From: Hyphomicrobiales bacterium
GTDB taxonomy: Bacteria > Pseudomonadota > Alphaproteobacteria > Rhizobiales > Methylopilaceae
NCBI GenBank assembly: GCA_022842205.1
Contig: JALHQA010000001.1
Location: forward strand, 1-64,000
Reading direction: 5' to 3'
DNA: 64,000 bases
The notes beneath the pieces are model-generated. The model saw only the letters and a program-made list of their open reading frames with translations, was not told where the DNA came from and made no database searches. The translations under genes were made by a program, and so were the position numbers. Below are positions 1-9,295 of this stretch, piece by piece (the stretch's first letter is position 1; every line of letters begins with the position of its first letter).

Positions 1-98
1 GTCGGCTTCCACTGCGCGGTTGCGCCAACCGTCATCGCCAGAACCGCCGCCGCAGCAACAGCCCCGCAAGACGCAATTCGGCTAATCTCTCTCTTCAT
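1..98 (-). CDS. N-terminal fragment of an exported protein (truncated by window edge)
   Basis: Minus-strand ATG at 98..96 reads MKREISRIASCGAVAAAAVLAMTVGATAQWKP, a typical signal peptide; continues past position 1. Confidence 0.5.
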   Translation of the reverse strand, partial: MKREISRIASCGAVAAAAVLAMTVGATAQWKP

Positions 99-359
99 CG
101 CGTTCTCTCTCCCATGAACGATTTCCGCTTTTTTTTGCGTCGAACGCAGAGCGGATTTCGTTGTGAAGGCAACCGACCGAGCGTCGGCAGCTGGCGGGAG
201 TATATTGGCTGCCACACAGAAGGCAACCGTCGCGGCGCGCTATTCTTAAAAGTGAAATCTCCAAAGAAGTGCGGACGTTCAGATGCTTAATAAGGATGCA
301 GCTGTCCCCTTCAGGGGAACTCACGGGCCGCCGGAGGGGCCCGGCGCCCCGCTTTAATC

Positions 360-1361
360 TCAATCGCGGACGATCAGGGCGATCTTTCCGATGTGCTGGC
401 TGGACTCCATCAGCGCATGGGCGCCGGCAGCATCCGCCAGCGGGAAAGTCTTGTAGACGAGCGGCTTGAGCTTGCCGGCGGACAACAGCGGCCAGACCTT
501 TTCCTTCAGCCGGTCGGCGATCGCCTTCTTGTCGGAAACGGGCCGGGCGCGCAGCGTCGAGCCGGTCAGGGTCAGGCGCTTGGTCATGACCGGGAAGAAG
601 TTGAGCGCGACCTTCGGGCTCTGCAGGAAAGCGATGGAGACGTGGCGGCCCTCGGTCGCCATGATCGAGATGGTGCGCGGGATATAGTCGCCGCCGACCA
701 TGTCGAGCACGACATCGACGCCCTTCCCGCCGGTCTCGGCCTTGATGACCTCGACGAAGTCCTCGGTCTTGTAGTTGATCGCGCGGTCGGCGCCGAGCTG
801 AACGCAGGCGGCGCATTTTTCCTCGCTGCCGGCGGTCGTAAACACTTTCGCGCCAAAGGCTTTCGCCAGCGGGATGGCGGTCGTGCCGATGCCCGAGGAA
901 CCGCCGTGGACGAGGAAGGTCTCGCCGGATTTGAGCTGGCCGCGGTCGAACACATTGCTCCAGACGGTGAAAAAGGTCTCCGGCAGACAGGCCGCCTCGA
1001 CGAAGGACAGGCCCTCCGGCACCGGCAACACCTGGGCGGCGGGCACGGCGGCATATTCGGCATAGCCGCCGCCGGCGAGCAGCGCGCACACCTTGTCGCC
1101 CGTCTTGAACTCGGAAACGCCCTCACCGAGCGCGGCGACCGTGCCCGCAACCTCGAGGCCGGGGATGTCGGTCGTGCCCGGAGGCGGCTCATATTTCCCC
1201 ATGCGCTGAAGGACATCGGGGCGGTTGATGCCGGCGGCGTGGACCTCGATGAGAATCTCGCCCTTGCCCGGCTGCGGCACGGGACGGGTCGCGGTCTTCA
1301 GCGCCTCCGGGCCGCCAGGGGCTGTGATCTCGATCGCGGTCATGTCGGTCGGCACGGGCAT
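360..1361 (-). CDS. NAD(P)H-quinone oxidoreductase, zinc-free MDR/PIG3-like family
   Basis: 333 aa ORF with MDR motifs (AAGINRPDVLQRMGKY, VHGGSSGIGTTAIPLAKAFGAKV). Confidence 0.88.
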   Translation of the reverse strand: MPVPTDMTAIEITAPGGPEALKTATRPVPQPGKGEILIEVHAAGINRPDVLQRMGKYEPPPGTTDIPGLEVAGTVAALGEGVSEFKTGDKVCALLAGGGYAEYAAVPAAQVLPVPEGLSFVEAACLPETFFTVWSNVFDRGQLKSGETFLVHGGSSGIGTTAIPLAKAFGAKVFTTAGSEEKCAACVQLGADRAINYKTEDFVEVIKAETGGKGVDVVLDMVGGDYIPRTISIMATEGRHVSIAFLQSPKVALNFFPVMTKRLTLTGSTLRARPVSDKKAIADRLKEKVWPLLSAGKLKPLVYKTFPLADAAGAHALMESSQHIGKIALIVRD

Positions 1362-1544
1362 TTTCGTCTCCCAGAAAGGATGGCCGATGCGCTAGCGCGA
1401 ATTGGGCGGCGTGTGAACCCTTGGCGCTAAGTGGTTTTCGCGAAATCGCACTTAGCGGGTTTTCTTCATGGATAAATGTCCGCCGACGATTCATGTCGCC
1501 CTCGGGAGTACGGACCGTTCCCCGCCAGCCTGAATTGAATCGAT

Positions 1545-3749
1545 TCAATCGACGCGGACGGTCGCCGAGGCCGAGCGGCCCTCGCCGTCGAGCACCGTCA
1601 GCCGGGCAAAGCCCTGCCCGTCCGGCGTCCAGAACGCCGTGCTGCGGCGGGTATCGGCCGCGACCGGCCTGCCGTCGACAAGCCAGGTGTAAGGCGCCGA
1701 TCCACCAGCGGCCTTAAGCGCAAGAGGTTCGGGCGCGCCCTGCCCGGCGCCGAGATCGACGCGCACGCCGTCGGCCGGATAGGCGATGGTGAGCGGAACG
1801 TCGCCGGCATCGAGAACGGGCGCGGCCTCGCCGCGCGGCTGGAAGCGGCGCAGCGCCGGGGGCAGTTCGGCCATGCGCAGGCCCGCCTCGTAGGGCGCGG
1901 ACGGCAGCGGCTCGGTGCGCGGCGCGATGCGGGCAAAGGCATCGAACAGGATGGGAGCCGCACTGTCGCGCCCGACGAGACCGGGGCTCGGCGTGCCGTC
2001 CGGGCGGCCGGTCCATACGGCGACGACATGCTTTCCATCGAAACCGACGGCCCAGGCATCGCGGAAGCCATAGGAAGTGCCGGTCTTGTAGGCGATGCGG
2101 CCGGTGACGGCGGCCTTCGGCGCGGGCGTGCCGAGCAGCGCCTTCGACACCTGCCATGCCGCCACGGGGTCAAGAAGACGCAGATCGGGCGCCGGCGAAG
2201 CCTCGCCGGTCTCGTGCAACGCCACGGCATCGCCGCCGCGCGCCAGCGCCGTGTAGAGCGTGGCGAGATCGAACAGCGACGTACCGACGCCGCCAAGGCC
2301 GATGGCAAGGCCGGGTGCCTCGCCTTTCGGCAGTTTCAGGTCCACCCCTGCCTGACGCAGGCGCGCGACGAGCCGGTGCGGCCCGATCGCATCGAGCACG
2401 GCGACGGCCGGCACGTTGAGCGACAATTGCAAGGCGCGCTCCATCGTGACCGTGCCCTGATAGTCCTCGCCGAAATTCTTGGGCGCATAGGCGCCGAAGC
2501 GCACGGGACGGTCCTCGATCACAGTTGCGGGCTGGGCAATGCCCTCCTCGAACGCCATGCCGTAGATGAAGGGCTTCAGCGTCGAGCCGGGCGAGCGCAC
2601 GGCACGGGCCTGATCGACATGGCCGGCGCGCGCGTCGTCGAAATAGTCCGCCGCGCCGACATGGGCGCGCACCGCGCCCGTGGCGTGATCGACAACGAGC
2701 ATCGCCATCGAATGCGCCGCGCCGAGATTGCGCGAACGCTCGCGCGCGAGGTCCTCGAGCTTCGACTGGATGTCGCGGTCGAGGGTCGTACGGACGACTG
2801 GCTGCAATGGCGTTGCGGCGACGGCCTGCTCCGCGGTGTGGGCGGCGAAGGCCGGAAATTGCTTGCGGCCTTCGGGCACGGCTTCCGTTTTCGCGAACTC
2901 GGCCTCGGCGGGTGCGATGACGCCCTGCCCGAGAAGCCGATCGATGACGCGGTTGCGCGCGCGCCTGGCCGCCGCCGGATCGCGGTCCGGACGGCGCGCT
3001 TCGGGCGACTGCGGCAGCGCGACGAGGAGCGCGGCCTGAGCGGTGGTGAGCCGCGACGGCTCGCGGCCGAAATAAGCGAGCGATGCCGCGCGCACGCCTT
3101 CGAGATTGCCGCCATAGGGCGCGAGCGTGAGATAGAGATCGAGCACGCGCCGCTTGCCGACCGCGCGCTCCAGCGCCGACGCCGCGCCGATCTCCCAGAT
3201 CTTGCGCGACAGGTTGCGGCCGCGTTCCGGCTCCAGCAGCCGCGCCGTCTGCATGGACAGGGTCGAGCCGCCGGACACGACGCGCCCGGAGGTCATGGCC
3301 TGCCACGCGGCGCGGACGAAGGCCAAGGGATCGACACCGCCATGGGAATCGAAGCGGCGGTCTTCATAGGCTTTCAGGAAGGTCAGGTATTTCGGATCGA
3401 CCTCGGCCGCTGTGACCGGCAGGCGCCAGATGCCGTCCGGCGTCGTGAACGGACGCAGAAGATGTCCATTCCTGTCGACGACGAGTGTCGAAACGGCGGA
3501 CGCGCGGTCGAGAGATGGCGGTGGGGCGAGCGAGAGCCAGGCGAAACCGGCGGCGGCGGCAAAGACCGCAATAGCTGCGAAAACCCCGCTCGTGCGGGCC
3601 CTGCGTCCCCTCTCCCCTGCGGGGAGAGGGTCAGGGTAAGGGGGATGTATGGACGAAGCGCACTCCCTCAACCGGCCATCGCTGACGCGATGTGCCGACC
3701 TCTCCCCTCGGGAGAGGTGTGCCCGGAGACGCCGCACCAACTCCATCAC
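1545..3749 (-). CDS. pbpC: Penicillin-binding protein 1C (transglycosylase/transpeptidase)
   Basis: 734 aa ORF; GT51 motif (YEDRRFDSHGGVD), transpeptidase SPGSTLKPFIYGMAFEEG and KTGTS, C-terminal BiPBP-like domain; adjacent to an alpha-2-macroglobulin gene. N-terminal start uncertain because repeat sequence lies in the 5' end. Confidence 0.9.
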   Translation of the reverse strand: MMELVRRLRAHLSRGERSAHRVSDGRLRECASSIHPPYPDPLPAGERGRRARTSGVFAAIAVFAAAAGFAWLSLAPPPSLDRASAVSTLVVDRNGHLLRPFTTPDGIWRLPVTAAEVDPKYLTFLKAYEDRRFDSHGGVDPLAFVRAAWQAMTSGRVVSGGSTLSMQTARLLEPERGRNLSRKIWEIGAASALERAVGKRRVLDLYLTLAPYGGNLEGVRAASLAYFGREPSRLTTAQAALLVALPQSPEARRPDRDPAAARRARNRVIDRLLGQGVIAPAEAEFAKTEAVPEGRKQFPAFAAHTAEQAVAATPLQPVVRTTLDRDIQSKLEDLARERSRNLGAAHSMAMLVVDHATGAVRAHVGAADYFDDARAGHVDQARAVRSPGSTLKPFIYGMAFEEGIAQPATVIEDRPVRFGAYAPKNFGEDYQGTVTMERALQLSLNVPAVAVLDAIGPHRLVARLRQAGVDLKLPKGEAPGLAIGLGGVGTSLFDLATLYTALARGGDAVALHETGEASPAPDLRLLDPVAAWQVSKALLGTPAPKAAVTGRIAYKTGTSYGFRDAWAVGFDGKHVVAVWTGRPDGTPSPGLVGRDSAAPILFDAFARIAPRTEPLPSAPYEAGLRMAELPPALRRFQPRGEAAPVLDAGDVPLTIAYPADGVRVDLGAGQGAPEPLALKAAGGSAPYTWLVDGRPVAADTRRSTAFWTPDGQGFARLTVLDGEGRSASATVRVD

Positions 3750-6700
3750 CGCGCCTCCAGAACCTCGACCGCGCCGTGGCCGGTGCGCCCGAAACGCTCC
3801 GGCCGGTACATATCTTCCGCCACCGCCGGCGGATGGGCGTATTTGCCCGGCGCGACGGCGCGGATGATGTAGGCCGCCGTCATCGCCGCACCGGTGTCAC
3901 CGGTCCGGTCGAAGGCCGCGACGAACCGGTCGTCGCGGAATTCGGAATGACCGGGTGCCTCGTCCTGATCGAGCCAGGCGAGGTTTTTCACTTCCGCACT
4001 CGTTACGATGCGCGGATTATCGATCTCGAAACCTGCGGGAAGATGATCGACCAGCAGAATGCGGCTCGCCTGCTCATCCGTCTGTGTGACGGTGAGCACC
4101 GCGACGAGGCGCGTGTTCTGCGCGACGGAGGAAGGGTCCGTCTCCTCGCCGTCCAGTGTGTAATAGCTGCGCTGGACGGTGAGACCCTGCGAGGCTTCCG
4201 GTGGCATGAGCTTCGGCGCACCGCGCGTCGTGACAGTCGCGCTGACCGGCCCCGCCCCCGCATTGCCGACCGTGAGCGGCGCAGCGAGCGCATCGCCGTC
4301 GAGCACGGCGTTGAACACGCCGGCCTCTGCCTTGCCGTTGACGGTGAGCGCGAGCTTGGCGGCCTCCTCCTTCAGCGCGCGGCTGGCGCGGAGCAGCCAG
4401 GCATTTTCCTGCGTCGAGAACAGGCTGCGATTGCCGCGCGCGGCTTCGACACGCCGCGACGCCGCCGGGATGACCGAGGCGACCGAGGTTTCCGCCGCAA
4501 GCGCCAGCACGCCCGCACTGTCGCGGAGCTGCGTGCCGTAATCGACACGCGACAACTGATCGACAAGCTCGGTGCCGAGCGCCTCGTCGGCGGCGGCAAA
4601 GGCTTTCGCCGCGCGCGTCTGGTCTCCGGCCAGAGCCAGCGCCGCACCGATCTGCGCCCGCGCCAGCGGCGAGGAGATGGCGCCGATCTTCGAATCCGCG
4701 AGATAGCGCAGATCGCCGACAATCGGCCGGCCGTTGCGCGCCAGTACATAATGCGCGTAGGCAAAGCTCGACGCCTGCTGCTCGTCGTCGAACTCGCCCT
4801 GGTAGGACAGCACATTGCGCAGGCGCGCCAGCGCCATCGACACCCCGCGCTCCGGCACCTCATAGCCCTTCTCGCGCGCGCGCGTCAGCACATCACTGAC
4901 ATAGGCATCGAGCCAGAGATCGTCTCCTCCCGCCGCCCACAGGCCGAAGCCGCCGGTGGAGGATTGGCGGGCGAGAATGCGCGCGATCATCTCCTGCGCG
5001 CGATCGCGCGTGCCGTCCGCAAGCTTTACGCCGAAATCATCGGCATAAAGGATCGCGACCAGCTTGCTCGAAAGCTGCTCCGAGCACCCGTAGGGATAGG
5101 TGTCGAGGGCGCCGATGAAAGCCGCGGGCTCGAACGCTGCGTTCGGACCGACCGTCAGCGCGACCGAACCGGTGCCCGGCACATAGTCCTTCAGCATGTC
5201 GGACGAGACCGTGATGCTGCCGGTCTTCGGCGCAAGCTGGACGACATTGCGCGATGTCGTGACAGGCGCGGCAGGCTGCACCGGCATAACAAGGGTTTGC
5301 GTGTAACTTGCGCCGTCCGGCGCGGTCAGCGCGACATCAACGCTCGCACGGCCGACCGAGGTGCCCGAGACATCAACCTGAAGCGCGGTGCGTTCGCCTT
5401 CCTTGAGCGCAAACTTGCGGCCGGCCTCCGCAATCTTCAGCGCACCGCCCTCGCCCGACACGGTCAGCGCATATTCGCCCGCCGGGCCCGAGACATTGTG
5501 GATGTCCAGACGCAGGCGCGACGTATCGCCCACCGCGAGGAAGCGCGGCAGCGCGGCGGTGATGACGACGGGGTCGGCGATGACGACATCCTGCTCGGCA
5601 TGGCCAAGCTTGCCCTTCGTCCAGGCGATGGCCATCAGCTTGACCGTGCCATTGAATGCCGGGATGTCGAACGCGACTTCGGCCGTGCCGTCGGCCGCCA
5701 CCGGCACCATGCCGGAGAACAGCGCGAGCGGCTGCTGCGTCGGCGGTTCGCCCATGCCCATGCCGCCCATTTCGTCGCCGCCGGTGCGGATCCTGCCGCG
5801 CGCCGCGCGCATGCCGTCGATGAGCTGGCCATAGAGATCGCGGACATCGGCCGACAGGCGGCGCTGCGCGAACGCATCCTCGTCCGGCGCGGGAGCGGTA
5901 AAACCGGTGAGATTGAGAATGCCGACATCGACCGCCGCCACCGTGAGATGCGCCTGCTCGCCCGCGGCAAGGTTCGCGATCTTCACCGGCACGCGTATGG
6001 TGCCGCGCGGCGAAGCCTTCTCCGGCGCGGTGAGCGCGACCGTCAGTGTGTTCGGCGCGGGGTCGATCTTCGCATAGGCAAGGCCGATGGCGCGGCCCGG
6101 CATGCGGCTCGCTTTCGCATCGAGCGGACGATGCAGGAAGGCGACGACATAGGCGCCGGGACGCCAGCCATCGGTGACATCGACCTCGACCGAGTTCGCG
6201 CCCTGATCGAGATCGAGCGTCTTCGTTTCCAGCACTTCATTACCGATGACGGCGATGGTGGCCTTGCCGGCGAACGGCGCGTCAATACGCAGCTCCGCCT
6301 CGTCACCCGAAACATAGAGCGGCTTGTCGAGCGCGACATCGAGCGTGTCGGGCGAGGACGCGTTTTCCGAGGTCGCGTACCAGCCGGCGTCGAACACGAC
6401 GCTGGTGGCCGGACCGCCGGGATCGGTGCTGACGACATCGAGGCGATAGCGGCCGTAATCGAGCCTGGCTTTGATCTTCGCGGGGTTCTTCGCGTCCAGA
6501 TCGAGCGTGCCGTCGGAAACGCGCGTCGTCGTGGTGATGGCCTCGTAGTTCCAGTCCGAGCCTTCGGAATACCACTGGTAGCGCGTGTTGAGGCGCGCGA
6601 TTTCCCAGCGCACGCCCCTGGCGGCGAGGAACGTGCCGTCGGGGCCGACAAGGCGCACATCGAACTGCGCGGTCTCGCCTTCACCGAGCCGGTCGCCGAA

Positions 6701-8932
6701 CAGCGGCTTAACGCCGATGCGCGGACCCGCGGCTTCGACCGGCAGCGTCAGATTGCGCTCGACCGTGCGCCCGCCCGGCTCGCGCAGGCGCAGCGAGATC
6801 GCGGCCTCGAGCGGCTTCGACGTTTTCGGCAGGTTCGGCCGCGCGATGTCGACGGCGGCGTGGCCCTCCGCGTCCGTACGCGCAAGATCGGGCAGTTCGG
6901 TGCGGACCGGCGCGACCTCCTCGTCCGACAGGCCGAAGCGATAGCCCTCAAGCCCCGGCAGCGGCGCGGAGGAGGTGCGGATCGTGATGTCGCCCTCAAC
7001 CGCGAGATCGGCGGCCGGAGCGCCGTAGAGCCAGCGGCCATCGAGCGTGACCGGCACGCCCGAGGCCGTGACCGTCTTCGCATCGGCCGCGATCTCGGCA
7101 TCGAGCCGTTCGGGCACATAGTCCTCGACCAGAAACTGGGTCTCGCCGACAGGCGGCTGCTTCGGATCGGCCAGAACCTTGAGCCGCCAGGTTCCGGTCG
7201 AGGCGTCCGTGACGAGCGGAAGGGAATACGTACGCCCGCCCGCGCCGAGATCCTGCACCACGTCGCGGCGGTCTTCGACGCCGTCCGGACGCTCGAACAC
7301 GAAAGTCAGCGGCAGGTTTTCGACGGCGGCACCGTCGGCGTCGCGCAGCAGTGTCGTGACATGGACGGTTTCACCGGGGCGGTAGACGCCACGTTCGGTG
7401 TAGACCAATGCGTCCAGTGGTCCCGGCGCGGCGCGGCCCTCGACGCCGCGATCCGACAGGTCGAAGCCCGGCTGCGTCAGCACGAGGAAGCCGAAATCGC
7501 CCGCGGCGGCCGCCGTGATGAACGCCGGCGCGAGACCGCCGGTGCCCTTCACAAGACCGGCGTCGAAACGGGCATAGCCGCTCGCGTCGGTCTTGGCGGT
7601 GGCCAGTACCTCGTTGTTGCGGGCGACAAGCTTCAGATCGACGCCTTCGAGCGGCGCGGCGCTGGCCAGCGAGCGCACGAAGGTATGGACGCCGTCTCCC
7701 GCCGAGAGCGAGGTGAGGCCGAGATCGGACACGACGAACCATTGCGTCGCCTGCGAGTCCCACGCGTCCGGCTCGCTGTCGTGGGGGCGCGCCAGCATGA
7801 CATAGACGCCGGCCTCCAGCGTCTTCACCGCCTCGTCGAGCGGAAACGCGGTCGTGACCTCCTCGTTGAGCTTCTTCGTGACATCGACCTCACCCTCGAA
7901 CACCGAGGCGGCGGTGTCGGCGGCGAGCGTGTCGATGGCGCCCTGGTCGAGCTGGCGCTGGAATTTCTCGCCGGTGATCTCCTGCCCCATGCCGCGATCG
8001 CCGACGCGGAAGATGCGCAGCTTCACGCGCTCGACATTCACCGAGACAAACGGCAGGCCCTGCTGGCCGGTGCGCGGCAGGACGTAATTGCGGCCGGTGA
8101 AGCGCACCGACGGCGAACGGTCGCGGACATAGACCGTGGTCGTCGCGGGCTTCAGGCTGTCCTCATCGACGCTCGACGGCACGCCGGCGCGGATCGTGAT
8201 CTCGTAGGTCTCGCCGTGCTTCAGCCCGTCGACGCAGATGCGATCGCCCTCGCCGGTGACGGCCGGCCTGTCCATGCCCAGCACCGAGACGAAGGGTGCA
8301 TAGTCGACGCGGCCCTTGGCCAGCGGCTCGGAAAAGACGATGCAGGCGCGCGGCGAGGCGGTGTCGGCGTCGACCTGATAATTCACGACGCGGAAGCCGT
8401 GCTCCTCGCGCATCGCGGCATAGGCGGCGCGGACATCGGCATGCTCGTTGAGGCGCAGGCTCTCCCTGTAGGCATCGAGCGCGGGCCGCCAGTCGCTGTT
8501 CCTCGCATAGGCCTCGGCGAGGATGGCAAGCGCGCGGGCCTCGGATTTGGCATCGGCCGAGAGTTCATAGGCGCGGTAGGCGGCGGCGCGCGCCCGCTGC
8601 GGAAAGTCGTAGACCTCGCTGTCCCTGGCATCGATCCGCAAGAGAGCGACGGCATAATTGCGCCAGGCCTGCTCGCTGTTCGCATCGAGCACCAGCGCCG
8701 CGCCGAAAGCGGCATAGGCCGCGCGCCAGTCGGAACCCTTGGCGGCCTCGACCCCCTGCCTGATCCAGTCCGCGAACGGCTTGTCGCCGGGATCGTAGTC
8801 GGCCAGGATCTGTTTTTCATACCGCGCCACCTCGCCCTTCAGATATGGCCGGTCGAAACTCTTGGCCCCGGCGGTGCCCGCCAGCACGGCGACGGCAAGA
8901 GCGGCAAGAAGGGTGCGGATCAGGAAGGTCAT
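3746..8932 (-). CDS. Bacterial alpha-2-macroglobulin family protein (YfhM-like)
   Basis: 1728 aa ORF with signal peptide, MG-type repeats, bait-like region and CXEQ thioester motif (YPYGCSEQLSS); stop overlaps the pbpC start region. Confidence 0.9.
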   Translation of the reverse strand: MTFLIRTLLAALAVAVLAGTAGAKSFDRPYLKGEVARYEKQILADYDPGDKPFADWIRQGVEAAKGSDWRAAYAAFGAALVLDANSEQAWRNYAVALLRIDARDSEVYDFPQRARAAAYRAYELSADAKSEARALAILAEAYARNSDWRPALDAYRESLRLNEHADVRAAYAAMREEHGFRVVNYQVDADTASPRACIVFSEPLAKGRVDYAPFVSVLGMDRPAVTGEGDRICVDGLKHGETYEITIRAGVPSSVDEDSLKPATTTVYVRDRSPSVRFTGRNYVLPRTGQQGLPFVSVNVERVKLRIFRVGDRGMGQEITGEKFQRQLDQGAIDTLAADTAASVFEGEVDVTKKLNEEVTTAFPLDEAVKTLEAGVYVMLARPHDSEPDAWDSQATQWFVVSDLGLTSLSAGDGVHTFVRSLASAAPLEGVDLKLVARNNEVLATAKTDASGYARFDAGLVKGTGGLAPAFITAAAAGDFGFLVLTQPGFDLSDRGVEGRAAPGPLDALVYTERGVYRPGETVHVTTLLRDADGAAVENLPLTFVFERPDGVEDRRDVVQDLGAGGRTYSLPLVTDASTGTWRLKVLADPKQPPVGETQFLVEDYVPERLDAEIAADAKTVTASGVPVTLDGRWLYGAPAADLAVEGDITIRTSSAPLPGLEGYRFGLSDEEVAPVRTELPDLARTDAEGHAAVDIARPNLPKTSKPLEAAISLRLREPGGRTVERNLTLPVEAAGPRIGVKPLFGDRLGEGETAQFDVRLVGPDGTFLAARGVRWEIARLNTRYQWYSEGSDWNYEAITTTTRVSDGTLDLDAKNPAKIKARLDYGRYRLDVVSTDPGGPATSVVFDAGWYATSENASSPDTLDVALDKPLYVSGDEAELRIDAPFAGKATIAVIGNEVLETKTLDLDQGANSVEVDVTDGWRPGAYVVAFLHRPLDAKASRMPGRAIGLAYAKIDPAPNTLTVALTAPEKASPRGTIRVPVKIANLAAGEQAHLTVAAVDVGILNLTGFTAPAPDEDAFAQRRLSADVRDLYGQLIDGMRAARGRIRTGGDEMGGMGMGEPPTQQPLALFSGMVPVAADGTAEVAFDIPAFNGTVKLMAIAWTKGKLGHAEQDVVIADPVVITAALPRFLAVGDTSRLRLDIHNVSGPAGEYALTVSGEGGALKIAEAGRKFALKEGERTALQVDVSGTSVGRASVDVALTAPDGASYTQTLVMPVQPAAPVTTSRNVVQLAPKTGSITVSSDMLKDYVPGTGSVALTVGPNAAFEPAAFIGALDTYPYGCSEQLSSKLVAILYADDFGVKLADGTRDRAQEMIARILARQSSTGGFGLWAAGGDDLWLDAYVSDVLTRAREKGYEVPERGVSMALARLRNVLSYQGEFDDEQQASSFAYAHYVLARNGRPIVGDLRYLADSKIGAISSPLARAQIGAALALAGDQTRAAKAFAAADEALGTELVDQLSRVDYGTQLRDSAGVLALAAETSVASVIPAASRRVEAARGNRSLFSTQENAWLLRASRALKEEAAKLALTVNGKAEAGVFNAVLDGDALAAPLTVGNAGAGPVSATVTTRGAPKLMPPEASQGLTVQRSYYTLDGEETDPSSVAQNTRLVAVLTVTQTDEQASRILLVDHLPAGFEIDNPRIVTSAEVKNLAWLDQDEAPGHSEFRDDRFVAAFDRTGDTGAAMTAAYIIRAVAPGKYAHPPAVAEDMYRPERFGRTGHGAVEVLEAR

Positions 8933-9189
8933 TCGGGGGGCGCTCCGGCCGGGATCGGGTTTTCGGATGCCGCTCCCGGATTCGGGCGAATCTTGGCCCG
9001 GCGGAATCGGCGAGGCAACGGTCTATCCGGCTCCGATTTCAGGCATGTTTCGTCGGCGTTGCCGGGAGCTTACGGCGGGCCTTATGAACCCGCCGTCCGC
9101 AAAACCCGTTGCGGCGCGCAGCCTTGCCTGCGGCGAAGTTGGGGTTGCGGCTCTCCCCGCCCCCGTCTATATCGACGGTCCGCTGGTGA

Positions 9190-9266
9190 CGGAGTGTAGC
9201 GCAGCCTGGTAGCGCACCTCGTTCGGGACGAGGGGGTCGAAGGTTCAAATCCTTTCACTCCGACCA
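9190..9266 (+). tRNA. tRNA-Pro (anticodon CGG), CCA encoded
   Basis: Acceptor stem CGGAGTG/CACTCCG, anticodon stem CCTCG/CGAGG with loop TTCGGGA, T-arm GGTTCAAATCC, terminal ACCA; 77 nt. Confidence 0.93.
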
Positions 9267-9295
9267 GCTGCAAACCGCTCCCGACGGTGCCCCCA

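Noticed and set aside
2028-3872. 614-aa plus-strand ORF
   Set aside because: Antisense to pbpC and includes translated palindromic repeats.
3692-9199. 1835-aa plus-strand ORF
   Set aside because: Antisense shadow of the alpha-2-macroglobulin gene; Arg/Asp/Gly-rich composition with no recognisable domain, typical of high-GC mirror ORFs.
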